A DNA stretch of 64,000 nucleotides from Oreohelix idahoensis (Eukaryota > Mollusca > Gastropoda > Stylommatophora > Oreohelicidae), in contig JAMPIV010012168.1 in assembly GCA_024509875.1 (NCBI GenBank), positions 1 to 64,000 of the forward strand. Direction: 5' to 3'. Position numbers and translations under genes: made by a program. The stretch's first letter is position 1, and every line of letters begins with the position of its first letter. The notes under the pieces were generated by a model. The model made no database searches. It had not been told where the DNA came from and worked only from the letters and a program-made list of their open reading frames with translations. This document shows, in pieces, positions 55,465-64,000 of the stretch.

Positions 55465-55587
55465 AGGCTCGACTTGAAGTCAGTGTTAGAGACTTGTGAC
55501 TCGACTTGAAGCTAGTGTTAGGGACTAATGACTCGACTTGCACCAAGAGACTTGAGACTCGTTAGGAAAGACTTGACGACAACTCTG
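55465..55587. repeat. subterminal repeats of the composite's right end
   Basis: About three units of 30-35 bp, each with CTCGACTTG and AGTGTTAG(A/G)GACT, next to the right terminus. The left end has the similar GACTCGA motif repeated at 47876-47985. Such arrays are transposase-binding sites in hAT elements. Confidence 0.65.
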
Positions 55588-55800
55588 GTATGGATGCTGA
55601 CTATTCCTGTAGCGCACTGGTTGTATACACGACGGATGCATCCTCTTATATCTGCTAGTCCAAAACCATCGTGACTACGGGAAAAAATAGACAGAAAGAG
55701 AATTTGAGTGGGATATAGTGGAGCTATAATGAATATACTGGCATTATGTAACTGATGGAAAGCTAAAACCATCAACAAATACAAATATCAGTGCAAAAGG
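55588..55800 (-). repeat. repeat X, right part of split copy
   Basis: The reverse complement has AGAGGATGCATCCGTCGTGT and ACAACCAGTGCGCTACAGGA, matching repeat X at 20570-20620. Beyond it, CATCGTGACTACGGGAAAAA matches 44412-44430, linking X with X2. Confidence 0.75.
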
Positions 55801-55837
55801 GAAGGTGATATAGCCTACACAACAGATATGACCTAAT

Positions 55838-56105
55838 CCACCAGCAGACCATCATTTTCCACCTGAAAACTGGCCACTGCAGATTACTAGAGCACCTCTA
55901 TAGCCTCAGGATTTCTCATACGAATGTCCATGTGGAACCGGAATCCCGACCCCTGAAGATATTCTCCAAAACTGCCCAACCCATGATGACCCACGACGCC
56001 TGACCTGGCCAGAGGGTGTTGAGTTCAGGCAGAAGCTATGGAGCTGCCGCGCCGACCTGGAAAAGACTTTGAACTTCGTCCTGGCGACAGACCTGCAGAT
56101 TTAGC
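55838..56105 (+). pseudogene. LINE ORF C-terminus with Cys-rich motif
   Basis: Two frames joined by a frameshift near 55915. The first reads QQTIIFHLKTGHCRLLEHLY; the second reads ECPCGTGIPTPEDILQNCP, then RRLTWPEG and LNFVLATDLQI before the stop. This 'RTGHCRL ... CPCG...T.EH.L..CP' arrangement is the C-terminal region of Jockey/CR1-type reverse transcriptase ORFs of invertebrates. It is a fourth LINE lineage in this window, present only as a short 3' fragment. Confidence 0.75.
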
Positions 56106-56109
56106 AAGA

Positions 56110-57400
56110 CTACAGAAGAAGACTGATGGATAATTTTTTCTTATTAAAACGAGATTTGTAAAGCGATACTATCTCCAACGCCGTCGGACACTGCATCTGA
56201 CTTGATTTGATTGGATTACGTTCGTGATCCGTCAACTAAGAACTATAACTCTAAAATAGTAATGCCCTGTGTCAAGTTTTCAATATGTCCGCTGTAGTTT
56301 CGCCAACTTTCGCACGAAAACACTAAATATTGATTTAAATATTCCGTTTGCATTGTGTATAAACATTTTAGCGAACAGAAATTCCGGATGCATTTTGTCA
56401 GTTTACTAGTTGCTCATCAAATCAACAGTACAAACTGGCCGCCTCATTGAAGGTATGCTAAACGTTCATAATTGGAAAGATGTGTCCATCGATGTAGCCT
56501 ATAGGCCTAGGCCTAGCCTACACACATTAAAATTTTATGAAAAACATGCACAATTTTAATTTTCTTTATTACATTTTAAAGCTATTAGATGGACAATATT
56601 TTCACAATGAAGTACTTTTGTTTTATTTTTCAGATACATAAAAAATGACGGAAAATAGGCCTACTCGATTAGCCTAAGTTTTGAGGAAAAACAGTTCTAA
56701 AAGAATTGTTGATGAGTTTCATGCTGAAAGTGGGCACTTTGGACATTTAACCAAATTTTTGTTGTGAAAAAATTGTCTATCACTTAGCTTTAAAATGTGG
56801 TAAAAAAAATTAAAATTGTAGGCCCCTTATATGTTGTTCATATGTTGTGAATTTCAGTTGCTAGCGCGGAATTTCAGTTGCTAGCGCGCAGTGGCTAGCC
56901 TCGTCGGCTTCGCGCAGGTGTGTCAGTGTCTGTCCCTAGTCGTGGTGTGCGGCGCAACGAACGGAATAATTTGTCTTCTCTTTGTTACTTTCACAATTGC
57001 CTCCACGGCTGGTGGAGTTGTGAATTTTAAAGTTGCTACCAAAGTGAAATGGGTTCATTTTCGATACAAGACAACAGGAAGCTGAGACACTTGGGAGTCA
57101 TGACCCAAGTGGGCCTGCCCCCCTTATAGTGTAAAGGCGAGTAAAAGGGCCGAAACACTTTATCGACGGGGGGACTTCTTCTGATGATCAGATTGCCTCC
57201 TGTTGTATCGCTCTGTATAGAGTTTCCTATCATGTTCCCGAAATATACATTTTTAATGTGTTTGTATAATTTTGAAACATCCTGTGTGTATGTGTATGCA
57301 TATAAATAAATAAATATATATATTAGTAAGTTACAAATGGTTATGAAAAAAAAAATAAATGAGATATGAACTTGAACACCATGTATTATTGCACTTACAT
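56110..57400. other. no gene; short tandem duplication
   Basis: AATTTCAGTTGCTAGCGCG occurs twice in tandem at about 56851-56889. A following 64-codon frame (56891-57085) lacks an ATG start, contains a hydrophobic segment and has no family I know; it could be an exon but nothing supports splice sites. The rest is AT-rich with a TATATA run near 57300. Confidence 0.4.
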
Positions 57401-57442
57401 TTCCCCTTTATTTCTCAACATAATCTCCACCAACATTGATAC

Positions 57443-58789
57443 CATACCTGTCAACTTCCTGAGACAAAAATCTGTACGCCGGACTAGAAAAATCCTTACA
57501 AACACCCAAAAATCCTTACGGAAAAAATATATTAATAAATTACACACAATACAGTTTTAAAACGAGAATTGACACATACAAATCTATTAGCATTTGAATA
57601 AGCGTGATATAAAACATGCTAATAGTCTCATGCTGTTCTTTACATATAAAAAACTTAGTGATCGTGAGGTACTATTCTTTCGATGCACAGTGTTTTGTAT
57701 TATAATCAACACATGCACTTTTAGCACTTTGCAGAATTGCATTTGTGGGCTTAAAGCCTGCACAGCATGTATCCATGTTAATCTTACACTCTAACAAATG
57801 AAGTGTGTCTGCATTCATGGACCTCCTGCAGTCTGTGTGGATTTTTTAAATTGAAAATTAAAGCAGCGAAGTTTACGCAGACAAACTTTTTTTCTAGTTA
57901 TGTAGGGCCGACACAGAATATTATGACATTAATTTATTGGAAATATTTAAATGATCAAAATATTACTGGAAAGATTAAGAGAACGACAAAAAAAAAAAAA
58001 AAAAAAAACCAAATTATGAACAGAATTTCAAATCTAGGAAGAAAAACATAGCACCAAAAATTTACAAAATTATTTAACAGTTGGTAGCCTAGACCAGTGA
58101 TAACAGATTGCCACTTTATTAAAAGATAAAGCAGCGAATCTCAAGCGCTGGAATAAAGTAGGCCAACTCAATGCAAACAAACTTTTTTTTTCTAGTTATG
58201 TAGGGCCTACACAGAATATTATGACAATTTATCGGAAATATATTGAAGGGCAAGATAGAACTGGAAAGATTAAGACAGCGATTAAATTGCAACAAAGCAA
58301 AACAACAGCAATATTTAACCTGGTTATAAGTACTTAGCTTTTTTAAACAAAATGGCGTCAAAGTAAGGTGGCAAGCAAGCGTGGTTGTTGATAACAGATA
58401 ACTTTAAAAATATGTCATGTCACGCTGAAAACCGAAAGTGTTTGAGGCCGAATTCAAAGTTTTTGCCGAATTATTGGGTATAAAAGGATTTGATTGGTTG
58501 CTGGGAGAGACCTCAGTTTAAAAACGGACACCGAGATTCCCGGAATAAAAAATAAAAAAAATTGATTTAAAAAAAAACCTGGGCTAGAAAATATTTTCTG
58601 ATTCAAAATTTTTAAAAACTTGGGTTGGAAAATATTTTTAGAATTTAAAAAACAAAAAAAAAAAACATTTTTTTTTTTTTGGGGGGAGTGGGAGAAAAAT
58701 CCGTACAACGAGTCTGTACGGCAGTACACTGCTAAAAGTATCAAAAATACGTACATTGTATGAAAAATTCATACATGTTGACAGGTATG
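57443..58789. mobile_element. unclassified TIR element with 6-bp duplication
   Basis: Ends CATACCTGTCAAC and GTTGACAGGTATG are perfect 13-bp inverted repeats, flanked by TGATAC (57437-57442 and 58790-58795). Removing the element plus one duplication restores the mariner codons KCI-NVGGDY. Inside are two direct copies of about 130 bp and A-runs. I find no transposase frame, so it is non-autonomous. I cannot assign a superfamily. Confidence 0.85.
57866..58292. repeat. internal direct duplication of about 130 bp
   Basis: TTTTTCTAGTTATGTAGGGC followed by ACACAGAATATTATGACA and TGGAAAGATTAAGA occur at about 57888-57985 and 58187-58280 with moderate divergence. Confidence 0.8.
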
Positions 58790-59426
58790 TGATACACTTA
58801 CCCCATCGCTGTATTAGTGCTTCGAAACCTGTTGCATAGAAGTGTGTGCTCTGCTGTCTCAGCCACATTCGAACCTCACGTTTAACCTCTGCATCACCTG
58901 CGAAATGTTTACCGCCAAGGTGAGCTTTTAGTGATTCAGGTTGGTAGTGATGCACCCATGATTCATCCCCAGTAACAATCCTGTTCAGCATGTCTTCTCC
59001 TTCATCTGCGTACTGAGACAGATGTTCCAAGGACAGTCCCATTTGGTTCATTTTGTGTTCCTCAGTCAGTTGTCTGGGCACCCACTATGAGCACACTTTC
59101 CGAAAATTCAAATGATCATGCATTATGGTGTAGGCTAAGTGACAAACACTCCACACTGTAAACAGTTATATTTCCTTATGACTATCCTTTGCAGGAAGTC
59201 CTTTTGCCCCAAAAAATTGCACAACAGCATGCTGTTCTTCGTTTGTACACTCCACGAGCACAGTCGCCATTTTTATCTGCTCTGCGCATGCGACACCTAG
59301 CAGTCTGCTACCTGAGCTAATCATAAAGCTGGATGATACTGTCGCCTAATGACACCTTTAGGAACTACCAACTACCATTTTCAGCTTCCCCATATCAGTT
59401 TGTAACCTACTTACTGACTTCCCCTC

Positions 59427-59489
59427 GTATATATATGTGTGTGTGTGTGTGTGCATGCGTGCGTGCGTGCGCGCGCGTGCGCGCACACT
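59427..59489. repeat. (AT)/(GT)/(GC) purine-pyrimidine tract
   Basis: Continuous alternating ATATAT, GTGTGT, GTGCGT and GCGCGC run. Alternating tracts like this favour Z-DNA. Confidence 0.92.
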
Positions 59490-59522
59490 CTGAATATGAG
59501 ACAAACATGCTCTCATATTCAG
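59490..59522. repeat. 12-bp perfect hairpin
   Basis: CTGAATATGAGA, nine-base loop, TCTCATATTCAG, directly next to the alternating tract. Confidence 0.85.
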
Positions 59523-59756
59523 TACATTTATTTACAGCAGATAAGAAATTGTCATTGTGCATGGTAACGTAATAAGTCTCAGGCGGAAAAAAGTAGGGTA
59601 GAAGAGGAGAACAGTAAACACAGTCCATCATGTTGTCAGACTGGCTATCCATATGAACACAACAGATAGCCGTAGCCTGACCTTAACTTTGTTTTGAGCT
59701 TTTTCAAACAGCCAGTCTTAACGTAGTCCCTACCCTGTTTCAAGCTTCCAATAAAC

Positions 59757-61063
59757 TTCTTCTTCAATCCATAACCGTCAAAGCAGTCAGCGGCCATCAT
59801 GCCTGGTGGCGTCCTGTAGGGCAGCAACAAATTGATTCCACCTTGCTCGATCGGCGGCCATCCTTCGTACAGTGCCCCAACTCTGGTTCATTCTTTGCAT
59901 CTCCGCTTCCACAGTTCTCCGCCAAGTTGTTTTTGGTCGGCCTCTCTTTCGCTTTCCATTGGGGGTCCATAGCATAGCGGTTCTTGTGATGGTATCAGGG
60001 TCCCATCTGAGGACATGGCCAACCCAACTCCAGTGTCTGCCAGCTATGATGGTGTGCATGTCCTCCTGGTTACTCCGAATAAGTAGTTCTTGTTTGCTGA
60101 TGGTGTTTGGCCAAAAGATTTGGAGAATTTTCCTTAGGCAGATTGTGTGGAAGGAGGACAGTTTCGACATTTCCTTCTCTGTTACTCTCCAGCATTCCGC
60201 ACCATAGAGAAGCACAGAAAGTACACAGCTCTCATACAGTCTTAATGTTGTTGAGAATAGCAAAAGCTGTTCTCGCTTTATTCATTCTGTTGTTAATGTC
60301 TTTGCTTGTTCCGCCGTCAGGTGTTACTATGCATCCTAGGTAAGTAAATGTGTCTGTCTGTTCTAACTTCTGGTTCCTTACTGTTATTGGCTCAGGGTTG
60401 CCCACATTTAGTGTCATGACCTCTGTCTTCTTCAGATTGATGTTCAGGCCAACTTGCTGGCCATACTTATTCAGTCTATCGGTTTTGTCTTGAATGTGTT
60501 GATGTGAATGCGAGAGTAGTGCAATGTCATCTGCATATTCCAGGTCTTCCAGTGTAGAAAATGTTGTCCATCTAATTCCTCTTGGACTGCCCTCTGTTGT
60601 CTGGCGCATCACCCAATCTATGGCTGTCAAAAATAATGTTGTTGATAAGGGGCATCCCTGTTGTACTCCTGTTTTCACTTCGAAAGTTACATTACTCAAT
60701 CCGACACTGCGTGTAAAGTTAGAATATAGGCTTTTTATGATGCGGCTGGGAATTCCATAAGCCCTCAGTATTTTCCATAGGCTGTCCCTGTGAATGCTGT
60801 CAAAAGCCTTTTCAAAATCAACAAAGTTAATGTACAGCTGTCTCTGCCTTTCTGAGCACTGCTCTATAATGTTCCTGAGGGTGAATATATGATCTGCACA
60901 TCTTCTGTTCTTTCTAAAGCCCGCTTGTTCTTTCCTCAGTTTATGGTCAACTGCTTTTGAAATTCTCTGGATGATTATCCTGCCTAGTATTTTGCTGGGA
61001 ACTGAGAGGAGAGTAATTCCTCTCCAGTTGTTGCAGTCTGCAAGGTCTCCCTTCTTGGGCAAT
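59757..61063 (-). mobile_element. LINE family 2, 5'-truncated, 1.3 kb
   Basis: Flanked by TTCCAATAAAC (59746-59756) and TTCCAACAAAC (61064-61074), one mismatch. The tail is a minus-strand GAAGAAGAA. It retains most of the reverse transcriptase. Confidence 0.9.
59787..61062 (-). pseudogene. LINE family 2 reverse transcriptase, one frameshift
   Basis: The 61062-60232 frame (276 codons) has MPKKGDLADCNNWRGITLLS, RKEQAGFRKNRR, YINFVDFEKAFDSIHRDSLW (catalytic Asp), EVKTGVQQGCPLS and LEDLEYADDIALLSHS (YADD pair here, FADD in relatives). A frameshift at about 60250 passes to 60263-59787: LYESCVLSVLLYGAECWRVT, the RHWSWVGHVLR block, GKRKRGRPKTTWRRT and the terminal DRARWNQFVAAL. The endonuclease and N-terminus are lost by truncation. 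A single break and few changes indicate a rather young copy. Confidence 0.92.
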
Positions 61064-61084
61064 TTCCAACAAACGCTGAGGCTG

Positions 61085-61510
61085 TATTAATTTAAAAAAA
61101 CTTTGAACTTGAAGCAAAACACTGCATATCCTGCCAGCATGGCACCTCCTGTTCCCTGCTTGAACCTAAATTAGATTTTACAATGAGGCAGGTATTTCAA
61201 CTATTCAGTACTATTCAACTATTCAGTAGTCTATTGGGTAGATGAGTTGTGCACTATAGAACAAGAATTACTTCAAATTAATATTTTTATTTTATTTCAG
61301 GGCTAGAAAATGGCTTTCAAATTATTCAAGGATGACAGAGTTCATATTCACACAAAGAATTCAAAAGTATTAGCAAGTTGAAGGTGTTCAGGTAGAGTCA
61401 CAGAATAGTAGGCTAACTCTGTTACTTAGCCCTACAGGCTATTGTTACACAGGCTGTGTACCGTAGATTGATTACAAAAATAGTCCCTAATAAAAGGTAA
61501 TGGTAGTCTC
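61085..61510. other. no gene recognised
   Basis: AT-rich, with a short duplicated ACTATTCAGTA segment near 61200-61230. Nothing else. Confidence 0.4.
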
Positions 61511-61514
61511 ATAG

Positions 61515-61645
61515 GAGATATTGCTGTAGGGGAGTGAAGTATTACGCTTTATAAGGTGGGGAGACTAGCTCCCTTACTTGCTGCCTTTGCCTTCCCTAAC
61601 TCAGAGCAGACAGGTACCCCTTTACAGCTTTGTAGATTGAAGTGG
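61515..61645 (-). mobile_element. SINE-C fragment
   Basis: The reverse complement has GGGTACCTGTCTGCTCTGAG, TTAGGGAAGGCAAAGGCAGC and CTTCACTCCCCTACAGC, the 3' body of SINE-C (compare 18490-18615). The promoter half is absent. Confidence 0.75.
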
Positions 61646-61649
61646 GATG

Positions 61650-62132
61650 CTACATGTTTTGATACCAGAACTCAGTAACTTCACAGCAAGAGGAAAGCGC
61701 TACGCCTAACCTTAATTCGAACCCAAATCCTGTTTCAAGCTTTTCCGCAAATTATAACGTGTGACAAACATTTAGGCCATACATTAAAAAAAAAAAGAAA
61801 ACAAGAAAATATCAGTTTACGGACTTCCAGTTCTGCAGATCCATATAAAGCCATCACTGGTGTTTTCAACCAACCAGATTGTACTTCTCTTACACTTTTT
61901 TACATTCATGATGATCTTTAATATAACCCTTGTAGATATTGTAATCGCTCCAAGCAATATGACTGAAGTATCTGTAGTCGTATTGATCACCACTTGATAA
62001 CATGACAGCATGTGTCTACTATTCAGTGATTCAACCAGTGGTAAATTTGAATATTGGTGATAAAAAAAAATGTATTTCGTGGTGCATGACTTTTACTCAC
62101 CCTGTAGTATGTGTAGCCTTGTCTGTAAGTGG
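61650..62132. other. no gene recognised
   Basis: AT-rich, with an A-run near 61787. Short frames only. Confidence 0.4.
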
Positions 62133-62146
62133 TTGCAGGTAGTAAA

Positions 62147-62433
62147 AAACAAACAAACAAAGGTTAAGGATCCCATTACACGCCCATTGAAGTTTATTGA
62201 AAATATGGTGTTAGGCCCATATTTTCTTGAACATCGGCACACAAGGGATGATGTGGTCAGCATACACGCCAGCTGCCTTAACCTTCCCAGAGTTGCTCTG
62301 TACCCAATTCACGAGGCTGGGTTGACCCCAGAGCCGTTTGAGGTGTAAAAAAAATCCCACCTCAACTGGGGATTGAACCATGGACCACCGAGCTAGGAAG
62401 CCAATGCACTAACCACTGAACTACCGCGGCTGT
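62147..62433 (-). mobile_element. tRNA-derived SINE-B, near full length
   Basis: Flanked by TTGCAGGTAGTAAA (62133-62146 and 62434-62447). The reverse complement begins CAGCCGCGGTAGTTCAGTGG (A box TAGTTCAGTGG), has B box GGTTCAATCCC, and the body shared with 54763-54985. The tail is a minus-strand (TTTG)n. Its tRNA half looks like a real tRNA gene start, but the body and duplication show a SINE. Confidence 0.92.
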
Positions 62434-62455
62434 TTGCAGGTAGTAAACATCACTT

Positions 62456-62600
62456 AATTGGTTTTTTTTTCTTTTTAATGAAGAAAAATATCCAGTTCAA
62501 ACTGATGGGTTATAATTAGGATATAGCGTCTGTAGATAACATTTTCAATTCTGATACCTGATCATGGTATCATTTCTCCTTTCCAATTATTGTAAGTGAG
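62456..62600 (+). repeat. repeat X2 copy
   Basis: TTAATGAAGAAAAATATCCA, GTTCAAACTGATGGGTTATA and ATTAGGATATAGCGTCTGTA form the X2 core; ends not defined. The same core is inverted at 44337-44390 and direct at 63830. Confidence 0.7.
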
Positions 62601-63470
62601 TGAGTGTCAGATTGTGTGGATATACAAGAGTTTATTTTCCTTATCCTAAAATGGTAGTTTCCTATATCTATCCTGGTGTTGATAAGAGGGAGGATGGTGT
62701 GAAAACCTGGATGTTTGCAATGACACCTAAGTTATGTCATTACCAATATATGTTATGAGAACACTAAACACTCACTCTCCTGCCATACCTCCACAGAATA
62801 TGTAGTGTCTCTATGTCCATATAATATGTTCAGTTGGCAGTATACAAACGTGACATCATATCTTTTGTCCAATTATTGCAAATAGTTTATTAAGATTTCC
62901 AAATTGTGTGTGCGCATGTGTGTCTTTTCTTAATCATAAAATGGTAGTCGCATCATATTTGTCATGGTTTAAAAGAAGAAAAAATTAGAAAAACCAAAAA
63001 TTAATTTGAAAGAATTAACCCAAAAATGGGTGCATGCATGCGTGTGTGGGTGGGTGTGTGTGTTTTTTTTATTTTTTTTTTTTTTTACTGCTTAAAGTTT
63101 TGATTTGATATTTAACTGACTTTCATTTATCATAAGTAATATATTTTATAAGAACCCCACTAAACATGCACCTACCATGCCATATCTCCACTAATCACTT
63201 TATATTAATTGTTGTTCTTGTTATGTACTTATGTATTATTTTACTATATTGTATAGTTCTCTAGGTCTGTCTATTCTCAATGCCTGTTCTACAGTTACGA
63301 GTGAAGTGCATATCTATAAATAATCTAATATAGACGTTCTCGTTCTTCCTCAGGGAAGAGTTTTTAATAATAGCTCACACTGATGTATGTTAAAAACAGG
63401 AATGCTATGAACCTGAAATAACTTGACAAGATATCTACCACTTACAGTCTTATTGAGCATAAATTCGGGG
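62601..63470. repeat. imperfect long tandem of X2-flank sequence, no gene
   Basis: Segments with TCCAATTATTG, ATTGTGTG, CATAAAATGGTAGT and CACTAAAC..GCAC..CCATGCCATA.CTCCAC recur about 300-380 bp apart (for example 62580 and 62868; 62765 and 63155), suggesting two degenerate units. A TG-rich then T-rich tract lies at 63035-63085. Confidence 0.5.
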
Positions 63471-63482
63471 GGTAATAAAAAC

Positions 63483-63705
63483 CAGAGGGTCTTGGGACAA
63501 AGAAAGAATGGGACTACTGCACCCTAAAGCATGTCGTGACTATATGAGGTTGTGCAAGGGGCTGGCAACCTCATAATGTAAAACAGATTGCTATAGAAAC
63601 CACCACAGCTGGAGGTTGTAACTTTGTGCCAGGCTTCCTGTGGCAACATCTGTAGTGGTGACTCCATGCTCTGTAAGGAGCACAAAGGAAAAAGGTTTGA
63701 TGATG
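63483..63705 (+). mobile_element. SINE-D, clean copy
   Basis: 223 bp flanked by AATAAAAAC (63474-63482 and 63706-63714). Landmarks in order: ACTGCACCCTA, GCATGTCGTGACTATATGAG, GGGGCTGGCAACCTCATAAT, AAACCACCACAGCTGGAGG, CTCCATGCTCTGTAAGGAGC, then TTTGATGATG tail. Its 5' part is a diverged form of the LINE 5' end at 10320 (ACTGTACCCTACCAGGCATGTCG). No pol III boxes seen. Confidence 0.85.
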
Positions 63706-63825
63706 AATAAAAACACTTGTAGACAGCAAAGTTAACATGCTTTCTGGTGCTATACTAAAACTAGGGCTAATTGAAACTGAAATATTCTAGAAATATCCTT
63801 CTATGTAGGGAGCTATCGTTTTGTA

Positions 63826-64000
63826 ATTTATTAAAGAAAAATACCCTGTTCAACCAGTGATGGGTTATAAGTAAGATGTACAGTGTCTGTAATTTTAGAT
63901 AGTTTGTTTAATAGCTGATATTTGCTTATTGCCGTATCCCTCTTGGTCAGTTGTTGCATATAAAGTAAAGGGTAATTTCTAAGTTATGTGGGTGTGTTTC
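63826..64000 (+). repeat. repeat X2 copy, runs off the window
   Basis: TTAAAGAAAAATACCCTGTTC, GTGATGGGTTATAAGTAAGA and CAGTGTCTGTAATTT match the copy at 62456-62600. It continues past the window end. Confidence 0.65.

Larger units (their letters stand above)
47867..55587. mobile_element. 7.7-kb TIR-bounded hAT-like composite
   Basis: Left end CAGTGTTGTCGACTCGAGTC and right end, inverted, CAGAGTTGTCGTCAAGTC share the outer CAG.GTTGTCG. Both subterminal regions carry repeated GACTCGA / TCGACTTG motifs. Flanks are ATATGGAT (47859-47866) and GTATGGAT (55588-55595), seven of eight identical. Joining the flanks recreates repeat X as it exists uninterrupted at 20600-20676, so the whole interval arrived as an insertion or grew inside one. 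I see no hAT transposase inside; other repeats fill it. Confidence 0.78.
57408..59272 (-). pseudogene. mariner transposase, internally deleted and interrupted
   Basis: An ATG at 59272 begins MATVLVECTNEEQHAVVQFF, the mariner N-terminus, soon followed by a stop and a large internal deletion. The frame re-enters at about 59090 with WVPRQLTEEHKM and then GEDMLNRIVTGDESWVHHYQ, where the D of TGDESW is the first catalytic residue. The second catalytic Asp and the third region are deleted, and the sequence resumes near the C-terminus (WLRQQSTHFYATGFEALIQR, WGKCI). A 1,347-bp foreign element interrupts the next codon, after which NVGGDYVEK and the natural stop lie at 57437-57408. The protein would catalyse TA-targeted cut-and-paste; this copy cannot. 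Confidence 0.88.

Noticed and set aside
56891..57085. Small membrane protein gene
   Set aside because: No ATG start, no splice or promoter evidence and no homologue that I recognise; kept only as a note in the gap entry.

Overview
This window looks like intergenic or intronic DNA from a repeat-rich metazoan genome. It is AT-rich, has long homopolymer, (TA)n and (GT)n tracts, and carries eukaryote-only mobile elements: Ty3/Gypsy LTR elements, APE-type LINEs, tRNA-derived SINEs, hAT, mariner and pogo-type DNA transposons. The mix (Gmr1-like LTR element, LINE/SINE families with short microsatellite tails) would fit a mollusc or another lophotrochozoan, but this is inference. I recognise no host protein-coding gene. 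Essentially all confident coding sequence belongs to mobile elements, most of it broken.

Layout. 0.4-6.2 kb: pogo/Tigger transposase remnant, LINE 3' ends, two blocks of a 27-bp minisatellite around a SINE-derived fold-back, a dispersed repeat called R here, a 25-bp minisatellite and a mariner-like remnant holding a tRNA-SINE. 6.7-13.7 kb: one 33-bp minisatellite split by three clean insertions (437-bp pogo-type MITE with TA duplication; 2,410-bp solo LTR with TTAAC duplication; 3.2-kb LINE with a 12-bp duplication). 13.7-15.2 kb: SINE-like and LINE fragments. 15.2-18.3 kb: a 57-bp satellite of about 55 units. 18.4-20.7 kb: a tRNA-SINE and an unclassified repeat X. 20.7-23.7 kb: a hAT element with 8-bp duplications. 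25.1-39.1 kb: a three-level nest, in which an APE-type LINE is split by a Gmr1-like Ty3/Gypsy element with 2.4-kb LTRs, whose left LTR is split by a second, internally deleted LINE. 40.8-44.6 kb: retroposons, (TA)n tracts, a LINE 3' part and repeat X2. 44.9-47.5 kb: a Tc1/mariner-superfamily element with unusually wide D-to-E spacing that carries a hAT-type MITE and a LINE 3' end. 47.9-55.6 kb: a 7.7-kb TIR-bounded block inserted in repeat X, filled with other repeats. 55.8-59.3 kb: a LINE C-terminus and a mariner split by an unclassified 1.35-kb TIR element with a 6-bp duplication. 59.8-64 kb: a LINE 3' part, SINEs and X2.

The target-site duplications and inside/outside relations allow a relative chronology. 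Autonomous LINEs supply the machinery that would mobilise the SINEs and deletion-derivative LINEs. The Gmr1-like element looks recent, with near-identical LTRs, yet it lacks an integrase catalytic core. The LINE copy in its left LTR is younger still and was probably already defective when it inserted, so both suggest mobilisation in trans. LINE families are named here: family 1 ((AAGT)n tail), family 2 (EN-RT LINE, tails (TTGA)n, (ATT)n or (GAA)n) and family 3 ((GAT)n tail). SINE families are named A, B, C and D.
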